Part shown: in pieces, positions 12,771 through 13,135 of the stretch
Position numbering within the stretch: position 1 is the stretch's first letter
How the letters are laid out: each line of letters opens with the position of its first letter
Assembly: GCA_035512595.1 (NCBI GenBank)
Contig: DATKDU010000103.1
Span: forward strand, 1-13,135
DNA length: 13,135 nt
Direction: 5' to 3'
Source: DATKDU01 sp035512595
Lineage (GTDB): Bacteria > Planctomycetota > Planctomycetia > Pirellulales > Pirellulaceae
Notes under the pieces: model-generated
The model's database searches: none
What the model was told of the DNA's origin: nothing
The model's input: the letters and a program-made list of their open reading frames with translations, nothing else
Position numbers and translations under genes: made by a program

Positions 12771-13135
12771 ATGAACAATCATTCTGATCAGCCACTGCGT
12801 CCCGTCTCGATCCAGCGAAACTACACCGCCATGTCCCCCGGCAGCGTGCTGTACCAGGCGGGAAACACGATCGTCTTGTGTACCGCCAGCGTCGATCCCA
12901 AGGTGCCCGACTGGCTGGCGGGGAGAGGCAAGGGATGGATCACCGCCGAGTACAACATGCTGCCGCACAGCACCAGCCCGCGCAAGGCGCGCGAGCGGGC
13001 GAAGCTCGATGGCCGCACGACGGAGATCCAGCGGCTCATCGGCCGCAGCTTGCGGGCCGTCGCCGATCTCAAGGCACTGGGCGAGCGGGCGATCACCGTC
13101 GATTGCGACGTGCTCCAGGCCGACGGCGGCACGCG
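12771..13135 (+). CDS. rph: Ribonuclease PH (5' part, cut by the window end)
   Basis: The first 121 codons are present and the frame is open at the window edge. RNase PH is a cytoplasmic phosphorolytic 3'-5' exoribonuclease that trims tRNA 3' ends and other structured RNAs, acting as a hexamer. The match is clear along the length: LRPVSIQRNYT (9-19), GSVLYQAGNTIVLCTASV (24-41), GKGWITAEYNMLPHST (54-69), GRTTEIQRLIGRSLRAV (81-97) with the phosphate-binding Arg, and DCDVLQADGGTR (110-121). The ATG at 12771 is the only possible start because an in-frame stop (12747-12749) lies just upstream; GAG at 12758-12760 is the best available ribosome-binding match. The usual R-x-x-G-R pentad at the extreme N-terminus is missing (MNNHSDQP instead). 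Confidence 0.95.
   Translation, partial: MNNHSDQPLRPVSIQRNYTAMSPGSVLYQAGNTIVLCTASVDPKVPDWLAGRGKGWITAEYNMLPHSTSPRKARERAKLDGRTTEIQRLIGRSLRAVADLKALGERAITVDCDVLQADGGT

Noticed and set aside
12746..12787. A 13-codon frame overlapping the rph start, as a possible regulatory upstream ORF
   Set aside because: It is short, has no regulatory peptide signature and could arise by chance.
1..13135. CRISPR array, tRNA/rRNA gene, insertion sequence, prophage or restriction system
   Set aside because: No spaced direct repeats, cloverleaf sequences, transposase, integrase or nuclease-methylase genes were recognised. The toxin-antitoxin pair is the only defence-related item.

Overview
The window most likely comes from a planctomycete of the Pirellula/Blastopirellula type. 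The reasons are a GC-rich chromosome, many exported proteins of lineage-restricted type (including a WPQWRGP-type PQQ-propeller protein), genes scattered on both strands with short repeats between them, and the composition of the central-carbon genes. This assignment is inferred from protein character; no rRNA or tRNA gene is present to confirm it.

Left part (1-5231, all on +): the 3' end of a PfkB-family sugar kinase (probably 2-keto-3-deoxygluconate kinase), a YefM-YoeB toxin-antitoxin pair followed by a DUF2442 gene, then an oxidative pentose-phosphate block. The block is gnd (6-phosphogluconate dehydrogenase), a short-chain dehydrogenase/reductase and zwf (glucose-6-phosphate dehydrogenase). 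zwf and gnd supply NADPH and ribulose-5-phosphate; the kinase and the SDR suggest sugar-acid catabolism feeding the same pool. Both gaps around the SDR gene are filled by paired inverted repeats. Their arms begin with GTAG followed by a hairpin, the layout of REP/BIME elements, and the stop codon of gnd lies inside one of them. The gap before gnd and the gap after zwf each hold a short tandem array of 7-bp units.

Middle part (5296-9006, all on -): four genes read right to left. They are a secreted protein with a thioredoxin-like N-terminus and a CAP-like C-terminus, a secreted PQQ-type beta-propeller protein, a secreted alpha/beta hydrolase, and a small four-helix membrane protein that is an exact-register internal duplication. 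All act in or beyond the inner membrane.

Right part (9275-13135): a 714-residue exported protein of unknown function with a duplicated N-terminal helical module (+). It converges, across a perfect 28-bp palindrome, on a membrane-anchored putative cysteine peptidase/amidase (-). After a divergent, partly AT-rich intergenic region comes the 5' part of rph (RNase PH, +), cut by the window edge.

The items most worth a second look are the two GTAG repeat pairs, the 7-bp arrays, the duplicated membrane protein, the thioredoxin/CAP-like fusion and the TA-DUF2442 trio. No CRISPR array, transposase, phage gene or complete defence system was seen.
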